Source: an uncultured Lachnospiraceae bacterium
GTDB lineage: Bacteria > Bacillota > Clostridia > Lachnospirales > Lachnospiraceae
Assembly: GCA_949840915.1 (NCBI GenBank)
Contig: CATKXY010000015.1
Coordinates: forward strand, 1-64,000
Direction: 5' to 3'
Length of the DNA stretch: 64,000 nt
The notes under the pieces: generated by a model
What the model saw: only the letters and a program-made list of their open reading frames with translations
Database searches by the model: none
What the model was told of the DNA's origin: nothing
In this document: positions 1 through 9,218 of the stretch, piece after piece
How positions within the stretch are numbered: the first letter of the stretch is position 1
How the letters are laid out: every line of letters starts with the position of its first letter
Made by a program: the position numbers and the translations under genes

Positions 1-139
1 GAGAGACTAAGTAACATTTGACAGCAGGCACGGGAAAGAAGTAAACTTAAGGAAAACAAGTCTGGATAAATCTGTGGCAGGAACTCTCTGCGATTCTCCA
101 ACTGACAGTAAGTTTACTCTATCTTTTGGGCCATTTTGC
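1..139. other. Window-edge intergenic segment, no gene recognised
   Basis: No convincing reading frame is visible. A 10-bp inverted repeat (AGTAAACTTA at 40-49 and its complement TAAGTTTACT at 109-118) encloses about 59 nt and could form a long-looped stem. A TTGACA at 18-23 has no good -10 partner. The segment may be the 3' flank of a gene outside the window. Confidence 0.4.
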
Positions 140-168
140 TTGAAAGCATCATTCTTTCGTGCTATATT
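140..168 (+). promoter_or_regulatory. SigA-type promoter of the small secreted peptide gene
   Basis: TTGAAA (140-145) and TATATT (163-168) are separated by 17 bp and lie just upstream of the AGGGAGG ribosome site at 201-207. Confidence 0.7.
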
Positions 169-215
169 GAATACAGAGATATGGGTTTCAGAAAGATAGA
201 AGGGAGGTGTGTATT

Positions 216-500
216 ATGCGCGCAAAAAGACTGTTTGCAGCGGCAGCGGCCATAGTCCTTGCATCTTCGCTTTTTGTCATGCCTGCATCTGCGCACGGAC
301 ATCACAGGCAGACTCAGACTGTCGATACCGGTTGTCCTGTCTGCACGGTAGAGGGATGCACTGAAGAGGGAAGGCACAGTCATGACGGACATAACTATTG
401 CGGATACGACCATGCAGATGGTTACTGCGATGGCTCCTGCGTTCCGGTCCAAAACATTTCCCGCAGAGGCTGCGGCGGCAGACATCATCGTTGTCATTGA
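216..500 (+). CDS. Small secreted His/Cys-rich protein, unknown function
   Basis: The product is 94 aa. The ATG at 216 is preferred over the upstream GTG at 207 because AGGGAGG (201-207) then sits 8 nt away. The N-terminus is a classical signal peptide: basic MRAKR, a hydrophobic Ala-rich core, and a likely signal peptidase I site after MPASA. The mature part of about 65 residues is rich in His and Cys (HGHHRQ, CPVCTVEGC, HSHDGHNYCGYDH, CGGRHHRCH), which suggests metal or haem binding or disulphide bonding outside the membrane. The gene is monocistronic with its own promoter and a terminator-like hairpin. I do not recognise a family; the metal-binding role is inferred from composition only. 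Confidence 0.75.
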   Translation: MRAKRLFAAAAAIVLASSLFVMPASAHGHHRQTQTVDTGCPVCTVEGCTEEGRHSHDGHNYCGYDHADGYCDGSCVPVQNISRRGCGGRHHRCH

Positions 501-505
501 GAAGG

Positions 506-535
506 TTCCCCGTCCGGGTCTTGGGCGGGGAATTT
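506..535 (+). terminator. Rho-independent terminator after the small peptide gene
   Basis: TTCCCCGTCC pairs with GGGCGGGGAA (10 bp with one G-U) around a 7-nt loop. Only a short T run follows, so termination may be partial. Confidence 0.6.
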
Positions 536-561
536 TGTGGGGAATTATGTTTAAGAAATTC

Positions 562-590
562 TTGACTTTTACATAAAAATCGCATATTAT
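562..590 (+). promoter_or_regulatory. Promoter of the aspS-gatCAB operon
   Basis: TTGACT (562-567), a 17-bp spacer and TATTAT (585-590) lie immediately before the T-box leader. Confidence 0.8.
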
Positions 591-599
591 GGTAAAAGT

Positions 600-881
600 A
601 TAAATGCAGTGAAGGAGACTCTTGCCGGGGAACACGACAGGAATACAGCGTCACCGACTGAGAGCGCTGTTTGTGGGAATGGTAAAGGGAACACTCCGGA
701 GCAGATTATCTGAACCGTCTGTATGGCTTGTGTATGATGTGGGAGCCGGCGGCGCTAGGATAGTCCGTCCCACGCGTTAAGTGGAAAAGGTGGATGAACG
801 AAGGGGTTCGTCAATGCGGGTGGTACCGCGGATATGAAATTGTTATCCGTCCCGGAATGCATATGCATTCCGGGATTTTTT
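600..881 (+). promoter_or_regulatory. T-box riboswitch, probable tRNA-Asn sensor
   Basis: The T-box core GCGGGTGGTACCGCGG lies at 816-831. It is followed by a perfect terminator stem (TCCCGGAATGCAT at 850-862 with its complement to 875) and six T residues. In stem I, GGAG (614-617) pairs with CTCC (694-697), and TTGCC (622-626) pairs with GGTAA (681-685). The specifier loop between these helices reads AAC at 690-692, followed by A and the lower helix. This matches the layout of known specifier loops and points to Asn rather than Asp. Uncharged tRNA binding should favour the antiterminator and raise aspS-gatCAB expression. The T-box call is firm. The Asn specifier comes from a hand-drawn fold. 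Confidence 0.9.
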
Positions 882-949
882 ATGTACAGGAATACCTGCG
901 GACGAACTGCCGGCATCCCGTGCAGGAGATAGTAAAGGAGGGAACGGTT

Positions 950-2686
950 ATGTACAGGGATTTAACCATCAAAGAAATTGGGGAACGGCATATCGGACAG
1001 ACTTTACAGATGGCCGGATGGGTGGAGAATATCAGAGATCACGGCGGAGTGTCGTTTATCGATCTGCGGGATATGTATGGCGTGCTGCAGGTGGTCATCC
1101 GCAATACGGAGCTTTTAAAGGGTATTGCCAGAGAGATGTGTATCTCCGTCACAGGCTTTGTGGAAAAGAGAGACGCGGAAACCTATAATCCGAAGATCCC
1201 GACCGGGACCATCGAGCTGGAGGCTCGTTCCATCGAGGTACTTGGCAGAGTGTACAGGCAGCTTCCCTTTGAGATCATGACCTCCAGAGAGACGAGGGAA
1301 GAGGTACGTCTGGTCTATCGCTATCTGGATCTGCGCAACGCAAAGGTGCGGGATAATATCATTTTTCGCGCGCAGGTGATCGCATTCCTGCGTCAGAAGA
1401 TGACAGAGCTGGGATTCCTGGAGATACAGACGCCGATTCTCTGCGCATCCTCCCCGGAGGGGGCCAGAGACTATATTGTGCCCTCCAGAAAGTATAAGGG
1501 GAGATTCTATGCTTTGCCTCAGGCTCCCCAGCAGTACAAACAGCTTTTGATGGTGTCCGGCTTTGACAGGTATTTTCAGATCGCGCCCTGTTTCCGGGAC
1601 GAGGATGCCAGAGCCGACCGTTCCCCCGGTGAGTTTTACCAGTTGGATTTTGAGATGAGCTTCGCCGCCCAGGAGGATGTGTTTAAGGTTGGGGAGGAGG
1701 TGCTCTCAGCCACCTTTGAGCAGTTTGCGCCGGAAGGGTATGAGGTGACAAAGGCGCCCTATCCCGTCATCAGCTACAGACAGGCGATGCTGGAGTTCGG
1801 CACGGATAAGCCGGATCTGAGAAACCCGCTGCGCATCATGGATCTGACGGAATTTTTCCAGAAATGTACCTTTAAGCCTTTTGTGGGAAGAACCGTGCGG
1901 GCCATCCGGGTACACGCGGAGATGTCCAAGGGATTCCATGAGAAGCTTTTAAAGTTCGCCACCGATATGGGAATGGGCGGACTGGGCTATCTGGAGGTGA
2001 CGGAGGATCTGTCCTACAAGGGACCCATTGATAAGTTTATCCCGGAGGAGCTTAAGTCTGTGCTCCGGGAGCTGGCAGGTCTGTCTGCGGGAGATACGGT
2101 ATTTTTTATTGCCGATAAAGAGGAGCGGGCAAACTATTATGCCGGACAGCTCAGAAATGAACTGGGAGACAAGTTGAATCTCACGGAGAAACGGGCGTAT
2201 CGTTTCTGCTATGTCAACGACTTTCCCATGTTTGAGAGAGATCCCGACACCGGACAGATCGGTTTCACCCACAATCCGTTCTCCATGCCTCAGGGCGGTC
2301 TGGAGGCACTGGAGCAAAAAAGTCCGCTGGAGGTTCTGGCATATCAGTATGACATTGTGTGCAACGGCGTCGAGCTTTCCTCCGGCGCGGTGCGCAATCA
2401 TGACATGCAGATCATGGAGAAGGCCTTTGAGATCGCAGGCTATGACAAAGAGACCCTGAAGAGTAAGTTTGGAGCTCTGTATCAGGCGTTTCAGTTTGGC
2501 GCGCCCCCTCATGCAGGCATGGCGCCCGGCGTGGACAGAATGCTGATGCTTTTGAGGAATGAAGAGAATATCCGCGAGGTGATCGCTTTCCCCATGAGCG
2601 GTTCAGCCCAGGATCTGATGTGCGGTGCGCCCGGGGAGGTGACTGAACAGCAGCTTCGCGAGGTACACATCCGGGTGCGGAACTAA
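950..2686 (+). CDS. aspS: Aspartyl-tRNA synthetase, likely non-discriminating
   Basis: This class IIb synthetase (578 aa, normal for the bacterial type) charges tRNA with aspartate. The start at 950 (MYRDLTIKEIG) has AAAGGAGGG just upstream; an earlier in-frame ATG at 794 lies inside the T-box and is rejected. Visible parts are the N-terminal OB anticodon-binding domain (GWVENIRDHGGVSFIDLRD), motif 2 with FRDEDARADRSPGEFYQLDF, a GAD-type insert in the middle, and a motif 3 region reading GMAPGVDRMLMLL. It is co-transcribed with gatCAB. No AsnRS is in the window, so it probably also makes Asp-tRNA(Asn) for amidation. That dual specificity is inferred from context. Confidence 0.96.
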   Translation: MYRDLTIKEIGERHIGQTLQMAGWVENIRDHGGVSFIDLRDMYGVLQVVIRNTELLKGIAREMCISVTGFVEKRDAETYNPKIPTGTIELEARSIEVLGRVYRQLPFEIMTSRETREEVRLVYRYLDLRNAKVRDNIIFRAQVIAFLRQKMTELGFLEIQTPILCASSPEGARDYIVPSRKYKGRFYALPQAPQQYKQLLMVSGFDRYFQIAPCFRDEDARADRSPGEFYQLDFEMSFAAQEDVFKVGEEVLSATFEQFAPEGYEVTKAPYPVISYRQAMLEFGTDKPDLRNPLRIMDLTEFFQKCTFKPFVGRTVRAIRVHAEMSKGFHEKLLKFATDMGMGGLGYLEVTEDLSYKGPIDKFIPEELKSVLRELAGLSAGDTVFFIADKEERANYYAGQLRNELGDKLNLTEKRAYRFCYVNDFPMFERDPDTGQIGFTHNPFSMPQGGLEALEQKSPLEVLAYQYDIVCNGVELSSGAVRNHDMQIMEKAFEIAGYDKETLKSKFGALYQAFQFGAPPHAGMAPGVDRMLMLLRNEENIREVIAFPMSGSAQDLMCGAPGEVTEQQLREVHIRVRN

Positions 2687-2717
2687 GCGGAGAGCGGGAG
2701 AGATAAGGAGGAAGGAA

Positions 2718-3014
2718 ATGGCGAATGTGATAGACGACGCTACCATCGATTATGTGGGAATTCTGGCAAAGCTGGAGCTTTCGGGCGAGGAGCGGGAGCA
2801 GGCCAAGAAGGATATGGCCGGGATGCTGGATTATATTGACAAGCTGGGGGAATTGGATACCACGGGAGTGGAGCCTATGTCCCATGTGTTTCCGGTACAG
2901 AACGTGTTCCGTGAGGATGTGGTCACAAACGGCGATGCGAGAGATGAGATACTGGCTAATGCACCGGCGGAGAAAGACGGAATGTTTGTGGCGCCTCAGA
3001 CCTTTGAGGGCTGA
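2718..3014 (+). CDS. gatC: Asp/Glu-tRNA amidotransferase subunit C
   Basis: This 98-aa GatC clamps GatA and GatB together in the amidotransferase. The N-terminal helix (VGILAKLELSGEEREQAKKD) and the middle segment LDTTGVEPMSHV are typical of the family. It starts 31 nt after aspS behind AAGGAGGAAGG and is followed 16 nt later by gatA, so it is an integral member of the T-box operon. Confidence 0.95.
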   Translation: MANVIDDATIDYVGILAKLELSGEEREQAKKDMAGMLDYIDKLGELDTTGVEPMSHVFPVQNVFREDVVTNGDARDEILANAPAEKDGMFVAPQTFEG

Positions 3015-3030
3015 ATAGACGGGAGTGAGT

Positions 3031-4476
3031 ATGGTGAACAGGGATATTTTGGATTACACGGCTGTAGAGCTGTCTGAGAAGATAAAAAAAGGAGAGTTCC
3101 GTGTGACAGATGCGGTGGAAGCCGTCTTCGGACAGATAGCCGGGACGGAGGAGGAGCTGCATTGTTATGTCACGCTGGAGAAAGACAGGGCGCTGGCAAG
3201 GGCCGCCGGGGTGCAGGAGCAGATAGACGCGGGGGCGCTTACAGGCCCTTTGGCGGGGGTACCCTTTGCCGTAAAGGACAATCTATGTACCCGGGGGATG
3301 CGGACCACCTGTTCCTCTAAGATGCTGGAAAATTTTGTGCCGGCTTACAGTGCGGAGGCGGTGCTTAAACTGGAGGAGGCCGGTGCTGTCATTATCGGAA
3401 AGACGAATATGGATGAGTTTGCCATGGGGAGCACCACGGAGACCTCTTATTTCGGCGTCACCAGAAACCCACGCAATACGGCTCATGTGCCCGGCGGCTC
3501 TTCAGGCGGCTCCGCAGCGGCCGTCGCAGCCAGGGAATGCTTTGCGGCGCTGGGCTCCGACACCGGCGGTTCCATCCGTCAGCCGGCGTCTTATTGCGGC
3601 GTGGTAGGAATGAAACCCACCTATGGAACGGTGTCCCGCTATGGCCTTGTAGCATACGGCTCATCCCTTGATCAGATCGGGCCGTTGACCAAGGATGTGC
3701 GGGACTGTGCGGTGATTCTGGAGACCATCGCCTCTCACGACGAGAAGGATTCTACTTCCATGCGGCGCACGGACACGGACTTTTCCTCTGCATTGAAGGA
3801 GGACGTAAAAGGGCTGCGTATCGGAATCCCCAAGGACTATCTCGGCCGGGGGCTTGATCCGGAGGTGAAGTCCGCGGTGCTTGCGGCTGCGGAAGTGTTT
3901 CGCGAAAAGGGCGCCGTGGTGGAGGAGTTTGACTTAAGCCTTGCAGAGTATGCAATCCCTGCCTATTATACGATTGCCGCCGCCGAGGCCAGTTCCAATC
4001 TGGAGCGGTTCGACGGTATCAAATACGGCTACCGCGCGCCGGAGACGGACGAACTGCATCTTCTGTATAAGAGAACCCGTTCACAGGGCTTTGGACCGGA
4101 GGTCAAGCGCCGTATCATGCTGGGCTCTTTTGTGCTAAGCTCCGGATATTACGATGCTTATTATCTGAAGGCGCTGCGGGTAAAGGCTCTGATCAAAAAG
4201 GCCTTCGACCAGGCTTTTGCCAAATATGATGTGATCCTTGGACCGGTTGCGCCCACCACGGCTCCGAAGCTCGGGGAGAGTCTCTCGGATCCCCTGAAGA
4301 TGTATCTGGGAGATATCTACACGATATCCGTGAATCTGGCGGGACTTCCGGGCATCAGCATTCCCTGCGGGGAAGACGCGGGGGGACTGCCTGTCGGACT
4401 GCAGCTCATAGGCGACTGTTTCCGGGAGAAGACCTTGATTCAGGCGGCGTACACTTATGAGCAGGAGGTGAAATAG
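3031..4476 (+). CDS. gatA: Asp/Glu-tRNA amidotransferase subunit A (amidase)
   Basis: This subunit releases ammonia from glutamine for transamidation of Asp-tRNA(Asn) or Glu-tRNA(Gln). It is an amidase-signature protein of 481 aa with the Ser-cisSer-Lys triad intact: Lys82 (FAVKDN), Ser157 (GGSSGGSAAAVAA) and Ser181 (SDTGGSIRQPA), with the 75- and 24-residue spacings of characterised GatA enzymes. The ATG at 3031 is chosen over the GTG at 3025 because GGGAG then lies at a workable distance. The stop is one base from the gatB start, indicating translational coupling. Confidence 0.96.
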   Translation: MVNRDILDYTAVELSEKIKKGEFRVTDAVEAVFGQIAGTEEELHCYVTLEKDRALARAAGVQEQIDAGALTGPLAGVPFAVKDNLCTRGMRTTCSSKMLENFVPAYSAEAVLKLEEAGAVIIGKTNMDEFAMGSTTETSYFGVTRNPRNTAHVPGGSSGGSAAAVAARECFAALGSDTGGSIRQPASYCGVVGMKPTYGTVSRYGLVAYGSSLDQIGPLTKDVRDCAVILETIASHDEKDSTSMRRTDTDFSSALKEDVKGLRIGIPKDYLGRGLDPEVKSAVLAAAEVFREKGAVVEEFDLSLAEYAIPAYYTIAAAEASSNLERFDGIKYGYRAPETDELHLLYKRTRSQGFGPEVKRRIMLGSFVLSSGYYDAYYLKALRVKALIKKAFDQAFAKYDVILGPVAPTTAPKLGESLSDPLKMYLGDIYTISVNLAGLPGISIPCGEDAGGLPVGLQLIGDCFREKTLIQAAYTYEQEVK

Positions 4477-4477
4477 T

Positions 4478-5920
4478 ATGGCGAAACAATATGAGACTGT
4501 CATCGGGCTTGAGGTTCATGTAGAGCTTGCCACCAGGACAAAGATTTTCTGCGGGTGTTCCACAGCCTTCGGCGGTGCGCCGAATACGCACACCTGTCCT
4601 GTGTGTACGGGCATGCCCGGTTCACTGCCCGTACTGAATAAGCAGGTGGCAGAGTATGCAATCGGTGTGGGTCTTGCCACTAACTGTACGATCACCAGAT
4701 ACTGTAAGTTTGACAGAAAAAATTATTTTTACCCGGACAATCCCCAGAATTATCAGATATCCCAGCTCTATCTGCCCATCTGCCGGGACGGTTATGTGGA
4801 GATCGGGCTGCCCGCGGGAGCCACAGAAAGAAAAAAGAGGATCGGCATTCATGAGATTCATATGGAGGAGGATGCGGGAAAGCTGATCCACGACGATTGG
4901 GAGGGGTGTTCTCTGGTGGATTACAATCGTTCAGGCGTGCCGCTGATTGAGATTGTATCCGAGCCCGATATGCGCAGCGCGGATGAGGTGATCGCGTATC
5001 TGGAGAAGCTCAGAATGCTCATCCAGTATCTGGGGGCATCCGACTGCAAGCTGCAGGAGGGTTCCATGAGGGCGGATGTGAATCTGTCGGTGCGTGAGGC
5101 GGGGGCGAAGGAGTTCGGCACCCGCACCGAGATGAAGAATCTGAATTCCTTCCGCGCTATCGCCCGTGCCATCGAGGGGGAACGGGAACGCCAGATCGAT
5201 CTGATCGAGTCGGGCAAAGCGGTGGTTCAGGAGACCCGCCGCTGGGATGACACGCAGGAGACTTCCTATGCCATGCGTTCCAAGGAGGATGCTCAGGATT
5301 ACCGCTATTTCCCGGATCCCGATCTGCCGCCTCTGTGCATAGACGACGCGTGGCTGGAGCGTATCCGGGAGCGCCAGCCCGAATTTCGCGAGGAGAAACG
5401 AAGCCGTTACAGAGAGACCTTTGATCTTCCTGACTATGATATTGATCTCATCACGGACTCCAAGCATATGGCGGATCTTTTTGAGGCCACGGTGGCGCTG
5501 GGAGCACATCCCAAGAAGGTGTCCAACTGGCTGATGGTGGAGACGCTGCGCATTTTGAAGGAAAAAGGGCTGGATCCTGAGGATATTGCGTTTTCTCCGG
5601 AGCATTTTGCAGCGCTCATCGATCTGACGGAGCGGAAGGTAATCAATTCTACGGTGGCTAAGAAAGTGTTTGAGGCGTTGTTTGACGAAGATATTGATCC
5701 GGTGGCTTATGTGGAGGAGAAGGGGCTGAGGACCGTAAATGACGAGGGGGCCCTCCGCGGTATCGTGGAACAGGTTCTCGCGGAAAACCCCCAGTCGGTA
5801 GAAGATTATAAAAATGGGAAGGAGAAGGCTATCGGTTTTCTTGTGGGTCAGACCATGAAGGCCATGAAGGGCAAGGCAGATCCGGCCGCCGTCAACAAAC
5901 TGCTGAAGGAGCTTTTATAA
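4478..5920 (+). CDS. gatB: Asp/Glu-tRNA amidotransferase subunit B
   Basis: GatB (480 aa) is the kinase/transferase subunit. It phosphorylates the misacylated Asp or Glu on tRNA and converts it to Asn or Gln. Hallmarks are the N-terminal YETVIGLEVHVEL, the cradle sequence KLQEGSMRADVNLSV, and the C-terminal YqeY-like tail ending AMKGKADPAAVNKLLKELL. Its ribosome site (AGGAGG) overlaps the last codons of gatA. It is the last gene of the operon and converges on the next gene 14 nt later. Because the window also carries a true GlnRS, the complex probably serves Asn-tRNA(Asn) formation here. Confidence 0.96.
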   Translation: MAKQYETVIGLEVHVELATRTKIFCGCSTAFGGAPNTHTCPVCTGMPGSLPVLNKQVAEYAIGVGLATNCTITRYCKFDRKNYFYPDNPQNYQISQLYLPICRDGYVEIGLPAGATERKKRIGIHEIHMEEDAGKLIHDDWEGCSLVDYNRSGVPLIEIVSEPDMRSADEVIAYLEKLRMLIQYLGASDCKLQEGSMRADVNLSVREAGAKEFGTRTEMKNLNSFRAIARAIEGERERQIDLIESGKAVVQETRRWDDTQETSYAMRSKEDAQDYRYFPDPDLPPLCIDDAWLERIRERQPEFREEKRSRYRETFDLPDYDIDLITDSKHMADLFEATVALGAHPKKVSNWLMVETLRILKEKGLDPEDIAFSPEHFAALIDLTERKVINSTVAKKVFEALFDEDIDPVAYVEEKGLRTVNDEGALRGIVEQVLAENPQSVEDYKNGKEKAIGFLVGQTMKAMKGKADPAAVNKLLKELL

Positions 5921-5934
5921 TTCTGTTCCTGCTC

Positions 5935-6687
5935 CTATTCTTCAAAGAGATAATCGAGCAAGAGGAGTGCTTTGTCGGGGTGGGGGGCGTTGGCATAGAT
6001 GCCGACTGCGATCCCATCCTCGGCATTCTTAAAATAATAGGCCCGGTTCAACTTCCCGCTGCTCTCCACATAGATGGCCACGGGTACGGGGCGTTCCATT
6101 CCCTGCGGGTCTCTCGGATCGTGGACATTGGAGGGATCCAGACCCGAAGCGTTTTGTACGCTGCCGGAGGTTTCCCACAGAGCGGCATCCACATAATAAA
6201 AGTACGGCTCGTATTTTTGAATCTGCTCCGGGCTCAGCACTTCCCGCAGATCTTTGAAGAGAATGCTGTTTGCAAAGTGGGCGAATTCGTCTCCCGCACC
6301 AAGCATCATATCCAATTGTCTGGCTCCTGCGTAGGTATCCAGCTTCTGTATCGTGATATAAGAGTCCTCGTCATTTGAATTCAATTTAAAATAGATATTC
6401 GTGTCCAGTGTGACGTCAGTTTTTTCTAAATCGATCCCCGCGCGCTGTGTGTACTCCTCCGTAAACCACCCGTTCTCCTCATAGGGTGAGCAGTTCAGCA
6501 GAACCGCATAGAATGCGGAATCCTTTCTCGTCACGAACTGATAGATCAGAATGCCGGCAAAAGTACATGCAAGCAGCAGGATGATCAGGGGCATTCTGTA
6601 ATAGTCTTTAAAGTATTGATATTTTTGTCTTGGAGTTCCGTGTTTGATCGCTTCACGTTCCTCGCGAAATTCATCCATCACCGGCAT
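5935..6687 (-). CDS. Single-pass membrane protein, unknown function
   Basis: I choose the start at 6687 (MPVMDEFREERE) because AAGGAAGGA lies about 10 nt upstream; the frame is open further up to 6753 without a better site. The product of about 250 aa has a charged cytoplasmic N-terminus of about 30 residues, one membrane helix (MPLIILLLACTFAGILIYQF), and an extracellular domain of about 190 residues without cysteine-rich or catalytic motifs I recognise. The domain shows periplasmic-binding-like segments (EDGIAVGIYANAPHPDKALLLLDYL), but I would not assign a fold on that. It converges on gatB and is probably monocistronic. Confidence 0.7.
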   Translation of the reverse strand: MPVMDEFREEREAIKHGTPRQKYQYFKDYYRMPLIILLLACTFAGILIYQFVTRKDSAFYAVLLNCSPYEENGWFTEEYTQRAGIDLEKTDVTLDTNIYFKLNSNDEDSYITIQKLDTYAGARQLDMMLGAGDEFAHFANSILFKDLREVLSPEQIQKYEPYFYYVDAALWETSGSVQNASGLDPSNVHDPRDPQGMERPVPVAIYVESSGKLNRAYYFKNAEDGIAVGIYANAPHPDKALLLLDYLFEE

Positions 6688-6804
6688 ATGGCAGACATCC
6701 TTCCTTTTTGAGCTGATTATCATTATCATAATCAGTTTCTTTGGGAAAGTCAATGAAACAAAAGTTATCTTAATCTAAAAAAAGAATAAAAAGCGGGGTC
6801 TGTC

Positions 6805-6833
6805 TTGCAACTCGGCGGCGGATGTTATATCAT
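6805..6833 (+). promoter_or_regulatory. Promoter of the DUF6106-like gene
   Basis: TTGCAA (6805-6810) and TATCAT (6828-6833) are separated by 17 bp in the divergent intergenic region. Confidence 0.6.
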
Positions 6834-6924
6834 GAATTTATCCGCTCAGCGGAAAGCCGTAAAACTATTATTTAAATAGGAATAATAAATACGAAAAATA
6901 ATTGGAAAAGGATGGGTGGAATCA

Positions 6925-7419
6925 ATGAGTGATACCTATGTAGAATGTCTTGTTCAGGCAAAGAAATCAGGAACTGCAAAAGCGGTAACGATCATTTTGA
7001 TTGTACTGACCGTAGTGTTCTGTCTGGCCATGTTCATGTTTCCGGTGGCCATGCTGCTTGCCATAGGGACGGGAGTGGGAGCCTATTTTGCAAATCTGTA
7101 CTCAAATGTAGAGTATGAATATCTCTATTTAGATAAGGAGCTTGTGGTGGATAAGATCCTGGCGCAGTCTAAGAGAAAACGCGTGGCTGCCTACAGTCTG
7201 GACCGTATGGAGATTTTTGCCCCCATTCATTCATGGCATCTGGATCAATTCAAAAACCGTAATGTGAAGGCAGTGGATTACAGCGTTGACCAGGAGTTTC
7301 AGCCGGACGGGCGGTATGTGATGTACTATGAGGGCGGCGTCAAAGTGATTTTAAGTCCTTCTCAGGACATGGTCAAGGCGTTGAAAAGCGTCGCGCCCAG
7401 AAAGGTGTTCAGCGATTAA
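6925..7419 (+). CDS. DUF6106-like small membrane protein
   Basis: The product is about 164 aa (start MSDTYVECLVQAKK; GGGTGG lies 5 nt upstream, and an alternative GTG is at 6916). It has two adjacent membrane helices at residues about 18-57 (AVTIILIVLTVVFCLAMFMF and VAMLLAIGTGVGAYFANLY), then a cytoplasmic C-terminal domain of about 110 residues with a PH-like pattern of strands (EYEYLYLDKELVVDKIL, KRVAAYSLDRMEIFAP). This resembles the DUF6106 proteins found in Lachnospiraceae, from memory of the family. It is monocistronic upstream of guaB; no function can be proposed. Confidence 0.75.
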   Translation: MSDTYVECLVQAKKSGTAKAVTIILIVLTVVFCLAMFMFPVAMLLAIGTGVGAYFANLYSNVEYEYLYLDKELVVDKILAQSKRKRVAAYSLDRMEIFAPIHSWHLDQFKNRNVKAVDYSVDQEFQPDGRYVMYYEGGVKVILSPSQDMVKALKSVAPRKVFSD

Positions 7420-7427
7420 AATTCGGC

Positions 7428-7456
7428 TTGACAGTGGGAGAAAACTTTGATACACT
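7428..7456 (+). promoter_or_regulatory. Strong promoter of guaB
   Basis: A consensus TTGACA (7428-7433) and TACACT (7451-7456) are separated by 17 bp. The transcript would carry a leader of about 90 nt in which TCCCC (7466-7470) can pair with GGGGA (7506-7510). I see no purine-riboswitch core in it. Confidence 0.85.
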
Positions 7457-7523
7457 CATGAGAAATCCCCGGAGCTATTTATCGACAGAACCGATCAGGG
7501 CGCTTGGGGACAGCACTGCGTAA

Positions 7524-9008
<1,485 letters not shown>

Positions 9009-9058
9009 CCGATAGCACACTGACAGACGCCGCGCGGCGTTTCTGTCATACAACAAAG

Positions 9059-9104
9059 CGGGGAATGAACCGGACAAATACAGGTCCGCTTCATTCCCCG
9101 TTTT
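9059..9104 (+). terminator. Terminator of guaB
   Basis: CGGGGAATGAA with the inner CCGGAC pairs with GTCCG and TTCATTCCCCG, followed by TTTT. A smaller stem (ACAGACGCC/GGCGTTTCTGT) precedes it at 9023-9046. Confidence 0.85.
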
Positions 9105-9218
9105 AGAATTCTTATTCTTTTTTTATATTGAGATTGCGCACCCACCCACAAATGTGATAACATATATTTAATAATGCCTGAGTCTAGCCTTGGGGCTTGT
9201 AGTGTTTGGAGGCCGGTC

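Noticed and set aside
794..949. N-terminal extension of AspRS from the ATG at 794
   Set aside because: The segment is the T-box and its terminator stem. The ribosome site and the normal family start are at 950.
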